Assembly: GCF_002161805.1 (NCBI RefSeq) | Contig: NZ_NFIP01000002.1 | Coordinates: 1-64,000, forward strand | Direction: 5' to 3' | Length of the DNA: 64,000 bases | From: Collinsella sp. An307 | Lineage (GTDB): Bacteria; Actinomycetota; Coriobacteriia; Coriobacteriales; Coriobacteriaceae | Shown here: one piece after another, positions 27,858 through 36,156 of the stretch | Position numbering within the stretch: the stretch's first letter is position 1 | How the letters are laid out: each line of letters begins with the position of its first letter | The notes under the pieces: generated by a model | The model's database searches: none | The model's input: only the letters and a program-made list of their open reading frames with translations | What the model was told of the DNA's origin: nothing | Position numbers and translations under genes: made by a program

Positions 27858-28352
27858 ATGGGGGCAGCGGTAAAGAAGACAAATGCCATGCGCGAGCTCG
27901 AGGTAGCGGGCATCGCTTACCGTGTGCATACCTACGAGCACGTCGAGGGCGATTTCTCGGGCGTGCATGTGGCCGAGCAACTTGGTGAGGACCCCGACCA
28001 GGTCTTCAAGACGCTCGTATGTGCGGCCCCGTCCGGTGCCCATGTGGTCTGCTGCATTCCCGTCGACCAGGAGCTTGACCTCAAGCGCGCGGCGCGCGCT
28101 GCCGGGTGCAAGGCGCTCTCGATGCTGCCCTTGCGCGATCTCACCGCGGTGACCGGCTACGTTCGCGGCGGCTGCTCGCCCGTGGGCATGAAAAAGCCGT
28201 TCCCCACCATCATCGACGAGACCTGCCAGCTGTTCGACACCATCATGGTTTCTGGCGGCAGGCGGGGCATCCAGCTCGAGCTCGATCCTGCGGAGCTCGT
28301 ACGCATCACCAAGGCGCAGATGGCAGACATCTGCATGGAGGGCAAAGCATGA
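27858..28352 (+). CDS. ybaK: Cys-tRNA(Pro)/Cys-tRNA(Cys) deacylase, YbaK/EbsC family
   Basis: A 164-residue trans-editing enzyme that hydrolyses mischarged aminoacyl-tRNA, mainly Cys-tRNA(Pro). The YbaK fold is shown by YRVHTYEHVEGDFSG, the conserved lysine in DQVFKTLVC, and GYVRGGCSPVGMKKPFPT containing the GGxSPxG loop. Its TGA overlaps the ATG of murJ (ATGA), so translation of the two is likely coupled. Confidence 0.93.
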   Translation: MGAAVKKTNAMRELEVAGIAYRVHTYEHVEGDFSGVHVAEQLGEDPDQVFKTLVCAAPSGAHVVCCIPVDQELDLKRAARAAGCKALSMLPLRDLTAVTGYVRGGCSPVGMKKPFPTIIDETCQLFDTIMVSGGRRGIQLELDPAELVRITKAQMADICMEGKA

Positions 28353-30064
28353 GTGACGAGAAGCGCCGCGAGGGCGCGCATTTCAAGGGTGCCGAGGGCG
28401 CTGTCGAGCCGACTTCGCCTGCTTCGGCGGCGGACGATGACTTCTCCACGTCGGGAGATTACGCAAATGTAGGGCGCTCCGCCGGCCTCATGACGCTGCT
28501 CATCATCATCTCGCGCCTGACCGGCTTTGCGCGCACGTGGTTCATGGGCATCGCCTTTGGCGTGTCGCTGCTCGCTTCGTCCTACAACATCGCCAACAAC
28601 CTCCCCAACATGCTCTACGAGCTTGTGATGGGCGGCATGCTCGTCACGGCGTTTCTGCCCGTCTACATGGACGCGCGCCGGCAGGGCGGGCGTGAGGGCG
28701 CCAACGCTTATGTGGGGAACCTCCTGTCGATCCTGCTCATCATCTTGGGCGGCGTCTCGGTCATAGCCTGCGTATTCGCCCCGGCGCTCATCTGGACGCA
28801 GTCGTTTTTGAGCGACGGTTCCGAGATGGAGACGGCGGTCTACTTCTTCCGCTTCTTCGCGTTCCAGATCCTGTTCTACGGACTTGGTTCGGTGTTTTCC
28901 GGCGTGCTTAACGCACACCGCGACTACTTCTGGAGCAACGTCGGACCCATCTTGAATAACGTGGTCGTGATCGCGAGTTTCGCGGCGTTTCCGGCAATCG
29001 CCGGCGTGAGCGAGGCGGCCGCGATCACGGTGCTCGCCGTAGGCACCACCGCCGGCGTCTTTGTGCAGATGGCCTGCCAGATCCCCGCGCTTGCGCGCCA
29101 CGGCATCCACCCGCGCCTGCACGTGGACTTGCACGATCCGCTCCTCAAGAAGACCGTCTCTCTTGGCGTGCCCACGGTGATCGCTACGCTCTGCACGCTC
29201 GTTACGAGCTCGGTCATGAACTCAACGGCGCTCGCCGTCCAGCCGGGCACGGGCTCGTCGGTCATCGCGTATGCGCGCCTGTGGTACACGCTGCCCTACG
29301 CCCTTCTTGCGGTCTCGCTCAACACCGCGCTCTACACTGAGCTCGCGCGCGACGCCACGGTGGGCGACGACGATGCGGTGCGTGACGGCCTCTCCCGCGG
29401 CATTGCCCAGCAGTTCTTTGTGCTCATCCCCTTTGCACTCTACCTCATGGCGTTCAGCTTCCCGCTCAACATGGTCTACTGCGCCGGCGCGTTTGACATC
29501 GAGGGCGTGGGGCTCGTCTCGGAGTACCTGTGCTTCCTCGCGCCGTCGCTGCCGCTTTATGGCGTGTGCATGCTCATGCAGAAGGGCTGCTCGGCGCTGC
29601 GCAACATGAACCCCTACGCCGCGTTCATGCTCATCGGCGCCGTGGCCGAGATTGCCTTCTCGCTCACCTTCGCGGTGGGCGCCGGGTTTGGCATGCCGGC
29701 CATCGCGCTTTCCATGACGGCGTCCTACCTTGCCTCAGACATCGGCGCGTTCTGGTGGATGCGCCGTCGCCTGCGCGGCCTTCGCACGGCAAAGATCGCG
29801 CACGGCATCGTGGGCGGCCTTGTGCTCGGCGGCCTCGGCGCCGCGGCGGGCGCGGGCGTGGTTGCCGCGCTCGAGACCTTCGTGAGCCCGCTCATCAGCT
29901 ACCTGCCCGACGGCAGCGTCGTCACGGCGGGCATGGCGCAAACGTTTGCCTACATCGTCGCCGGCGGCATCGTCGCGCTCATCGTCACCTTTGCGCCGGC
30001 CATCGTCCTCAAGTTCCCCGAGGCGGAGATGTTCCGCTCCATTCTGCGCCGTGTGAAGCGGTAG
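28349..30064 (+). CDS. murJ: lipid II flippase MurJ / MviN family
   Basis: A 571-residue polytopic membrane protein of the MOP exporter superfamily. MurJ flips lipid II across the membrane for peptidoglycan synthesis. It has about 14 membrane segments after a 45-residue charged cytoplasmic leader, with the family sequence SRLTGFARTWFMGIAFG, NLLPN-like NNLPNMLYELVMGGM, and the conserved AFLPVYMD. The start at 28349 (ATGA overlap with ybaK) is chosen over an upstream frame that lies inside ybaK. Confidence 0.92.
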   Translation: MSDEKRREGAHFKGAEGAVEPTSPASAADDDFSTSGDYANVGRSAGLMTLLIIISRLTGFARTWFMGIAFGVSLLASSYNIANNLPNMLYELVMGGMLVTAFLPVYMDARRQGGREGANAYVGNLLSILLIILGGVSVIACVFAPALIWTQSFLSDGSEMETAVYFFRFFAFQILFYGLGSVFSGVLNAHRDYFWSNVGPILNNVVVIASFAAFPAIAGVSEAAAITVLAVGTTAGVFVQMACQIPALARHGIHPRLHVDLHDPLLKKTVSLGVPTVIATLCTLVTSSVMNSTALAVQPGTGSSVIAYARLWYTLPYALLAVSLNTALYTELARDATVGDDDAVRDGLSRGIAQQFFVLIPFALYLMAFSFPLNMVYCAGAFDIEGVGLVSEYLCFLAPSLPLYGVCMLMQKGCSALRNMNPYAAFMLIGAVAEIAFSLTFAVGAGFGMPAIALSMTASYLASDIGAFWWMRRRLRGLRTAKIAHGIVGGLVLGGLGAAAGAGVVAALETFVSPLISYLPDGSVVTAGMAQTFAYIVAGGIVALIVTFAPAIVLKFPEAEMFRSILRRVKR

Positions 30065-30070
30065 GCGCCC

Positions 30071-32059
30071 ATGGCATCGCAACAGTGGCACGACGCGCAG
30101 CCGTCTGCCGAGCGTACCGAGCATATCGACGAGACCCTCATAGCACCGGCGCCCGGCATCGAGCCGAGCCTGGCCGAGCAGGTCGCGCGCGTCCCCACGA
30201 GTCCGGGCTGCTACCTGTGGAAGGACGCCGAGGGTACGGTCATCTACGTGGGCAAGGCCAAAAACCTGCGCGCCCGCATGCGCCAGTACGTGCAGCTCAC
30301 CGACGAGCGGCAGAAGATCCCGCTCATGATGCAGCTCGTACGCTCCTTCGACTACCTTGTGGTGGAGAGCGAGCACGAGGCGCTTGTTTTGGAGCGCAAC
30401 CTCATTGGGCAGTACCACCCTTACTTCAACGTCGACTTCAAAGACGACAAGAGCTACCCCTTCATCGCGCTCACCAAGGGTGACCTCTTTCCGGCTATCA
30501 AGTACACGCGCGAGCGGCACCGCCCCGGTACGCGCTACTTTGGCCCCTATACCGACAGCCGCGCCGCGCGCGACACAATCGACACCATCCGTAAGGTGAT
30601 TCCCATCTGCATTGCCACCTGCGCGGAATGGAAGCGCTGCCGCCGCCTTGCCGAGGCGCATAAAGGGGACGAGGGCATCCTCGGCCTCATCATGGCGGAG
30701 AAGGGGCGCCCCTGCTTTGACTATCACGTGGGGCGCGGCCCCGGGGCTTGCGTGGGTGCGATTTCGCCCGAGGAGTATGCCAAAAACGTGCGTCGGGTGG
30801 AGCGGTTCCTCTCGGGCAAGCGCAGCGAGGTCACCGGCGAGCTTAAGGCGGAGATGGCAGAAGCCGCATCCGAGCTCGATTTCGAGCGCGCCGCCCGCAT
30901 CAAACGCCGCCTCGAGGTGATCGACGGGCTCGACGACCGCCAACAGGTCGTGTTCCCCTCGCGGGTGGACATCGACGTCATCGGTTTCTACCGCGAAGAG
31001 ACCATCGCCGGTGCCTGCGTATTCGCGGTGCGTGAGGGGCGCACGGTCAGAAGCTGCGAGTTCATCCTCGACAAGGGCCTTGATGTGGACGAGGAGGAGC
31101 TCGTCGCCGGTTTCATCAAGCGCTACTACGACGAGACCGCCGATATTCCCGCCGAGGTCGATGTGGCGGTGGAGCTCGCCGATGCCGAGGTGATAGGGGA
31201 GTGGCTTGCCGAGAAGCGCGGCCGCGCCTGCCAGATCCACCGGCCGCAGCGCGGCGAGAAGCGCCGCCTGATGGAGATGTGTGAGCGCAACGCCCGCCAC
31301 GCGCTCATGCGCTACATGATGCGCACCGGCTACGCCGACGACCGCACCAACCAGGCGCTCCTCGAGCTCGAGAGCGCCCTTGCGCTGCCGGCGCCTCCGC
31401 TACGTATCGAATGCTTCGACATCTCGACCATCCACGGTCGCTTCACCGTGGCGTCCATGGTGGTCTTCACCAACGGCAAGCCGGACAAGTCGCAGTACCG
31501 CCGCTTCAAGGTGAGAAGCGTCACCGGTGAGGCCAACGACTTCCTCTCCATGCAAGAGGTGCTCGGGCGCCGTTACGCGCCGGAGCGTATGGAGGACGAG
31601 CGCTTTGGCTCACGGCCCGATCTGCTTGTGGTCGACGGTGGCAAGCCGCAGCTCACGGCGGCCTTGACGCAGCTTGAGGAGCTTGGGCTCGATATTCCCG
31701 TATGCGGTCTTGCCAAGGCGGACGAGGAGGTCTTTGTCCCTTGGGATGACACGCCGGTTGTGCTGCCCAACGGATCGGCCTCGCTCTATCTCATCAAGCA
31801 GGTCCGTGACGAGGCGCACCGCTTTGCCATCACCTTCCACCGCGAGCTTCGCGACAAAGCCATGACGGTGTCGGTCTTGGACGAGGTGGAGGGCGTGGGC
31901 CCCACGCGCAAAAAGGCCATCATGAAGCATTTCGGTTCGCTCAAGCGTCTGAAGCAGGCTCGTGTGGAGGACATCGCCGCTGTAAAGGGCGTGCCGCGTG
32001 ATGTGGCTCAGGCGGTATACGATACCCTGCGCGCTTGGGACGCTGAGCGCAACAGCTAA
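30071..32059 (+). CDS. uvrC: excinuclease ABC subunit C
   Basis: UvrC makes both incisions in nucleotide excision repair. The 662-residue protein has an N-terminal GIY-YIG nuclease (SPGCYLWKDAEGTVIYVGKAKNLRAR, quoted in part: YVGKAKNLRAR) for the 3' cut, a UVR motif (SELDFERAARIKRRLEVI) that binds UvrB, an RNase H-like endonuclease V-type domain (IECFDISTIHG, DLLVVDGGKPQL) for the 5' cut, and a C-terminal helix-hairpin-helix (VEGVGPTRKKAIMKHFGS). It starts 6 bp after murJ with a weak ribosome site. Confidence 0.96.
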   Translation: MASQQWHDAQPSAERTEHIDETLIAPAPGIEPSLAEQVARVPTSPGCYLWKDAEGTVIYVGKAKNLRARMRQYVQLTDERQKIPLMMQLVRSFDYLVVESEHEALVLERNLIGQYHPYFNVDFKDDKSYPFIALTKGDLFPAIKYTRERHRPGTRYFGPYTDSRAARDTIDTIRKVIPICIATCAEWKRCRRLAEAHKGDEGILGLIMAEKGRPCFDYHVGRGPGACVGAISPEEYAKNVRRVERFLSGKRSEVTGELKAEMAEAASELDFERAARIKRRLEVIDGLDDRQQVVFPSRVDIDVIGFYREETIAGACVFAVREGRTVRSCEFILDKGLDVDEEELVAGFIKRYYDETADIPAEVDVAVELADAEVIGEWLAEKRGRACQIHRPQRGEKRRLMEMCERNARHALMRYMMRTGYADDRTNQALLELESALALPAPPLRIECFDISTIHGRFTVASMVVFTNGKPDKSQYRRFKVRSVTGEANDFLSMQEVLGRRYAPERMEDERFGSRPDLLVVDGGKPQLTAALTQLEELGLDIPVCGLAKADEEVFVPWDDTPVVLPNGSASLYLIKQVRDEAHRFAITFHRELRDKAMTVSVLDEVEGVGPTRKKAIMKHFGSLKRLKQARVEDIAAVKGVPRDVAQAVYDTLRAWDAERNS

Positions 32060-32184
32060 GCGCCGTTTCGTAGCTGCAGCTGTCTTACGAGGCAACCGCG
32101 CATTTTGGCATCATTTGTGCATCTAGCAGGTCAAACACACCGTGTCAAGATGATGTGTGCTCCAACTGGCCTTACCATTGCGAT

Positions 32185-32219
32185 ACATACTGGTATCACA
32201 CTTGTTGATACCAGTATGT
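32185..32219. promoter_or_regulatory. 14-bp perfect inverted repeat, probable operator of the sialate genes
   Basis: Arms ACATACTGGTATCA (32185-32198) and TGATACCAGTATGT (32206-32219) are perfect complements around a 7-nt spacer. The site is 109 bases before the lyase start. The half-site TGGTATC/GATACCA resembles the GGTATA repeats bound by E. coli NanR and other GntR-type sites. It could also fold as a hairpin, and TTTT overlaps its right end, so termination after uvrC is an alternative. The gap 32060-32327 contains no gene. Confidence 0.6.
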
Positions 32220-32327
32220 TTTGTCAATAAAAAAATAGGGATAACCTGCGATTACCGTTTGCCACGTGGTTGTGACCTCTCGCCGAGAACAGTCTCTGTT
32301 AAGTGGTTGTACCGTGAAGGAGCAATT

Positions 32328-33248
32328 GTGGAAAACAAGAGATTCAGCGGTGTCATTCCTCCCGTGGTGGTGCCGCTTACCCAGGACCGCAAGCTTGATG
32401 TGCCCTCGTTCGAGCGCAACATCAACCGCATGATCGAGGCGGGCGTTGACGGCCTGTTCATCCTGGGCTCTTCCTCCGAGGTCGTGTTCTCGACCGATGA
32501 GCGCCGTACCGAGATCATCGAGAACATGGTGCGCATCGTCGACCATCGCGTGCCGGTTCTTGCGGGCATCATCGATACCGAGACCGAGCGCATGATCGAG
32601 CACGGCAAGCGTGCCGAGCAGATGGGTGTCGACGCGCTCGTGGCCACCTGCCCGTTCTACGCGCTCCAGGGCATCAATGAGATTGAGTGGAGCTTCCGCT
32701 GCCTGCACGATGCTCTCAACCTGCCCATCTTTGCCTATGACATTCCGGTGTGCGTGCACAACAAGCTCGATGTGGACATGCTCATCCGCCTTGGTGTCGA
32801 CGGCGTACTCGCCGGCGTGAAGGACTCCTCGGGCGATGACGTGTCGTTCCGCCGCCTCATCCTCAAGAACCGCGACGCGGGCCATCCGCTGCAGCTTCTT
32901 ACCGGCCACGAGGTCGTGGTCGATGGGGCGTATCTCGGCGGTGCCGACGGCTCGGTGCCGGGCCTCGCCAACGTCGAGCCCTACGGCTACATCCGCCAGT
33001 GGAAGGCTGCGCAGGCCGGCGACTGGGAGGCCGTCCGTGACGAGCAGGATCGCCTTGCCCGCATCATGGAGATCACCTCGGTGACCTCCGGTGTTCAGGG
33101 CTTCGGTGCCGGCGTCGGCGCTTTCAAGACGGCCCTTCAGCTCATGGGCGTGTTTGAGACCAACCAGATGCCGCGTCCCGTTCACTCGCTCAAGGGCGAG
33201 AACGTCGAGGCAATCCGCCGCGTCCTTGTGGACAACGGCCTTCTGTAA
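32328..33248 (+). CDS. dihydrodipicolinate synthase/N-acetylneuraminate lyase family protein
   Basis: A 306-residue class I aldolase. The Schiff-base lysine is in GVKDSSGD and the conserved Tyr in FAYDIPV. The substrate loop reads GSSSEVVFS, where NanA has GSTGE and DapA GTTGE, so it is a divergent member. Its neighbours, a ROK kinase and NanE, point to N-acetylneuraminate lyase: sialic acid to N-acetylmannosamine plus pyruvate. The start is GTG 32328, with AAGGAG 6 bases upstream. Substrate choice is inferred from context. Confidence 0.8.
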   Translation: MENKRFSGVIPPVVVPLTQDRKLDVPSFERNINRMIEAGVDGLFILGSSSEVVFSTDERRTEIIENMVRIVDHRVPVLAGIIDTETERMIEHGKRAEQMGVDALVATCPFYALQGINEIEWSFRCLHDALNLPIFAYDIPVCVHNKLDVDMLIRLGVDGVLAGVKDSSGDDVSFRRLILKNRDAGHPLQLLTGHEVVVDGAYLGGADGSVPGLANVEPYGYIRQWKAAQAGDWEAVRDEQDRLARIMEITSVTSGVQGFGAGVGAFKTALQLMGVFETNQMPRPVHSLKGENVEAIRRVLVDNGLL

Positions 33249-33257
33249 ACCATGAGA

Positions 33258-33290
33258 GGGGCGGGCGCACGAGCCCGCCCCTGCTGTTTT
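33258..33290 (+). terminator. intrinsic terminator between lyase and kinase genes
   Basis: GGGGCGGGC (33258-33266), loop GCACGA, GCCCGCCCC (33273-33281), then TGCTGTTTT. Placed inside a presumed operon, it may lower expression of the kinase and epimerase relative to the lyase. Confidence 0.75.
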
Positions 33291-33344
33291 GCGGTACGGT
33301 GCCGCTTGGTGCCGACGCTGCTCAGCTGGGCGATAGGGGAGACT

Positions 33345-34316
33345 ATGGAGAACACCGACCGTTTCGTTTGCGCCGTCGATATCGGCGGTACCAAGATCGC
33401 CTGCGCCATCATGGCGTTTCCCGCAACGGGGGAGCGCCCGCACCCGGTCTATGAGGCAGAGGTTGCCACCGGCGCCTCCGAGGGCGGCGAGGCGGTTTAC
33501 GCGCGCGTTGAAGATGCGGTGTGTACGGCGCTTGCCTCCTTTGACGGGGGAGAGGTGCTCGGCGTGGGCGTAGGGTCTGCCGGTGTGGTTGACCCAAGGA
33601 CCGGCTGCATCGCCTATGCGAACGAGATCATGCCCGGGTGGGGCGGCATTGCGCTCGGTCCGCGCCTGGCAGAGGCGCTCGGTCTTCCCGTTGCGGTGAC
33701 GGGAGACGTTCATGCCCACGCGCTCGGTGAGGCACGCTGGGGCGTTGGCAGGGGGTACGACTCGGAACTCTGCCTAGGCATCGGCACGGGCATTGGCGGA
33801 GCCTTTGTTGTCGATGGCCGCGTCATGCGCGGTTCTCACGGTGCCGCCGGCCACATGGGCCACATCGAGAGCACGGCTGCTACGGGCATCCCCTGCGCGT
33901 GCGGGCGCTCGGGCCACCTTGAGTCAGTCGCCTCGGGCACCTCTATCGGCCGCGTGTTTGAGGAGCGCTACGGTCGCGTCGACCCTGCGCGCCCGACGGT
34001 CGGCCGCGACGTCAACGACCTTGTTGCCGCAGGAGACGAGCGTGCGATCTCGGTCGTGCGCGAGGCGGGGCACGCCCTCGGCGCGAGCTTGGGGTCGCTC
34101 GCCAACGTTCTCGACCCCGCGGTCATCGTGCTTTCGGGCGGCGTCATCCACGAGGGCACGGGCTGGCGCAGCGAGACCTGGCGCGCCTCGGTTGCAGAGG
34201 GCTATCGCTCCCAGGCGCTCGACCCCCTGCAGGATACGCCCATCCTCATCGGCGAGCTCGAGGGTGAGGCCCCGCTCATCGGTGCTGCGGAGAATCTGCT
34301 CGATACCCTGAAATGA
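33345..34316 (+). CDS. ROK-family sugar kinase (probable N-acetylmannosamine kinase)
   Basis: A 323-residue ROK protein with the ATP-binding motif AVDIGGTKIACAI near the N-terminus (residues 10-22), the sugar-contact ESTAA/GH region, and a zinc motif CACGRSGHLE, in which the usual third Cys position reads His. There is no helix-turn-helix, so it is a kinase, not a repressor. Between the lyase and NanE, phosphorylation of N-acetylmannosamine is the likely role; glucokinase activity cannot be excluded. Start ATG 33345 after ATAGGGGAG. Confidence 0.85.
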   Translation: MENTDRFVCAVDIGGTKIACAIMAFPATGERPHPVYEAEVATGASEGGEAVYARVEDAVCTALASFDGGEVLGVGVGSAGVVDPRTGCIAYANEIMPGWGGIALGPRLAEALGLPVAVTGDVHAHALGEARWGVGRGYDSELCLGIGTGIGGAFVVDGRVMRGSHGAAGHMGHIESTAATGIPCACGRSGHLESVASGTSIGRVFEERYGRVDPARPTVGRDVNDLVAAGDERAISVVREAGHALGASLGSLANVLDPAVIVLSGGVIHEGTGWRSETWRASVAEGYRSQALDPLQDTPILIGELEGEAPLIGAAENLLDTLK

Positions 34317-34385
34317 GTCGCGCGGGGCGGGTACATCTGAGGCTAGGTGCCCCCAACCTCGCTGCTTTTCCAGAAAGGAAGACCC

Positions 34386-35072
34386 ATGACCGTCGATCCG
34401 ATCATCCAATCGCTTAAGGGCAAGCTCATCGTGAGCGTCCAGGCCTACCAGGGCGAGCCCCTGCGCCGCCCCGAGATCATGGCGACCATGGCACGCGCCT
34501 GCGAGCTCGGCGGCGCGGCTGCTATCCGCTGCCAGGGACTCTCCGACATCGCCGCCATCAAGGGCCGTGTCGAGGTTTCCGTCATCGGTCTGTGGAAGGA
34601 GGGCCACGAGGGCGTCTACATCACGCCGACGCTGCGCCATGCGCGTGCCTGCGTCATGGCGGGTGCAGATATCGTGGCGATCGACGCCACCGACCGCCCG
34701 CGTCCCGATGGAAAGACCGTCGCCGACACCCTGGAGCCGCTTAAGGCCGAGGGCGTGCTCACCATGGCGGACTGCATGACCATCGACGACATCCGCCGCG
34801 CGGTCGAGATGGGCTTCGACATTGTCTCGACCACCCTCTCCCACGGTGTCGCCGCCATCGACTGCACCATGGCGGACGGCCCCGATCTGCCGCTTCTGCG
34901 CCAGGCCGCCGAGGAGTTCCCCGGCTTCCCTGTGATCTGCGAGGGCCGCGTCCATACGCCCGAGGAGGCTCGCGCCGCCATCGACGCCGGCGCCTGGGCG
35001 GTTGTGGTGGGCACCGCGATCACGCATCCCACAAGCATCACCAGCTGGTTCAAGGCTGCGCTCGACGCGTAA
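34386..35072 (+). CDS. nanE: N-acetylmannosamine-6-phosphate 2-epimerase
   Basis: A 228-residue TIM-barrel enzyme that converts N-acetylmannosamine-6-P to N-acetylglucosamine-6-P, linking sialic acid breakdown to amino-sugar metabolism. Family motifs: LIVSVQAYQGEPL, the Lys/Glu pair in IGLWKEGHEGVYITPT, IVAIDATDRPRP and a C-terminal AWAVVVGTAITHPTSIT phosphate site. GAAAGGAAG precedes the ATG. It follows the ROK gene by 69 bp. Confidence 0.95.
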   Translation: MTVDPIIQSLKGKLIVSVQAYQGEPLRRPEIMATMARACELGGAAAIRCQGLSDIAAIKGRVEVSVIGLWKEGHEGVYITPTLRHARACVMAGADIVAIDATDRPRPDGKTVADTLEPLKAEGVLTMADCMTIDDIRRAVEMGFDIVSTTLSHGVAAIDCTMADGPDLPLLRQAAEEFPGFPVICEGRVHTPEEARAAIDAGAWAVVVGTAITHPTSITSWFKAALDA

Positions 35073-35132
35073 GGCGCCGTGGCACGCAGGTTGGTGCCAA
35101 CGGGCGTTGCGGCGCATGTCCGCGCGCACCGC

Positions 35133-35195
35133 TATACTGAATAGAGACGAGCGATCGGGGGCAACGCGGCGGTCGTCGCGCCCCCGATGTCTTTT
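35133..35195 (+). promoter_or_regulatory. rapZ promoter -10 and terminator-like leader hairpin
   Basis: A TATACT hexamer (35133-35138) is followed by a stem ATCGGGGGC (35154-35162) / GCCCCCGAT (35180-35188) and GTCTTTT. Transcription from the hexamer would place nearly the whole 5' leader in this hairpin, directly before the AGGAGG of rapZ. It could be the terminator of the nanE transcript, an attenuator, or both. Confidence 0.5.
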
Positions 35196-35208
35196 AGGAG
35201 GTGCGCTC

Positions 35209-36144
35209 ATGGCGAGCGACGAGGCCATCAGAACGCGGGAAAACGCCGAGCGCGTGCCCGACATCGTGATTATCACCGGCATGTCCGGGTCCGGCCGCAC
35301 GCAGGCGATGCACGTGTTCGAGGATATGGGCTACTTCTGCATCGACAACCTGCCGCCGCGCCTCATCCAGCAGCTTGCCGAGCTCGTGGGCATCAACGCG
35401 GGCGTGGGCAGGCATCTCGCCGTGACGTGCGACCTGCGCAGCCAAGGGCTTTTCGACGAGCTCCTCGACGTGGTGACTGCCCTCGAGGAGCACGAGATGT
35501 CGGTCGATGTCGTCTACCTCGACGCCTCGGACGAAGTGCTCATGCGCCGCTACAACGAGAACCGCCGTCGCCACCCGCTCGCGCAGACGGGCGAGAGCAC
35601 CGCAGACGCCATCGCGCGGGAACGCCAACAGCTCGCCGCCATCCGCGACCGCGCGGACATGATTATCGACACCTCGCACCTTTCCACCTCATCGCTTCGC
35701 GCGATGCTGAGAAGCGCTTTCTCTGAGCTCACCGACCAGCAGCTCATGGAGGTGCGCGTCTTCTCCTTTGGCTTCAAGCACGGGCTCCCCGCGGAGGCCG
35801 ATATCATGATCGACGTGCGCTTTTTGCCCAATCCCTTCTACGACCCCGAGATGCGCCGCCTGACGGGACTCGACGAGAAGGTCTCGACGTTTGTGCTCGA
35901 CCACCCCAAGACCGAGGCGTTCTGGCGCGCGTGGTGCCAGTTGCTCGACGCGGTCATGCCGGGCTACATCGCCGAGGGCAAGCCGCAGCTCTCCATTGCA
36001 GTGGGCTGCACGGGCGGCCAGCACCGCTCGGTGGCTATTGCCGAGGCTACGGGTCGCTACCTTGCCGGGCAGGGCTATCACGTGGCGGTGTCGCACCGCG
36101 ATCTTTCGCGCGCCAACCTCACGCCTACGGGCGAAGCCCACTGA
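35209..36144 (+). CDS. rapZ: RNase adapter RapZ / YvcJ-family nucleotide-binding protein
   Basis: A 311-residue P-loop protein. In E. coli RapZ controls the small RNA GlmZ and amino-sugar synthesis; in Gram-positives YvcJ hydrolyses GTP and its role is less clear. The P-loop is TGMSGSGRTQA, with Arg in place of the usual Lys, as in actinobacterial homologues. Other motifs: FEDMGYFCIDNLPPRL, DVRFLPNPFY and the C-terminal GCTGGQHRSVAIAE. AGGAGG precedes the ATG. whiA follows 12 bp later. Confidence 0.93.
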   Translation: MASDEAIRTRENAERVPDIVIITGMSGSGRTQAMHVFEDMGYFCIDNLPPRLIQQLAELVGINAGVGRHLAVTCDLRSQGLFDELLDVVTALEEHEMSVDVVYLDASDEVLMRRYNENRRRHPLAQTGESTADAIARERQQLAAIRDRADMIIDTSHLSTSSLRAMLRSAFSELTDQQLMEVRVFSFGFKHGLPAEADIMIDVRFLPNPFYDPEMRRLTGLDEKVSTFVLDHPKTEAFWRAWCQLLDAVMPGYIAEGKPQLSIAVGCTGGQHRSVAIAEATGRYLAGQGYHVAVSHRDLSRANLTPTGEAH

Positions 36145-36156
36145 TAGGGGAGAGCG

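Noticed and set aside
28106-28348. Longer N-terminus for MurJ
   Set aside because: It lies wholly inside ybaK in another frame; the ATGA overlap start is typical.
32157-32327. Longer N-terminus for the sialate lyase
   Set aside because: The extra part covers the palindrome and promoter area and is unlike the family; GTG 32328 has AAGGAG at the right distance.
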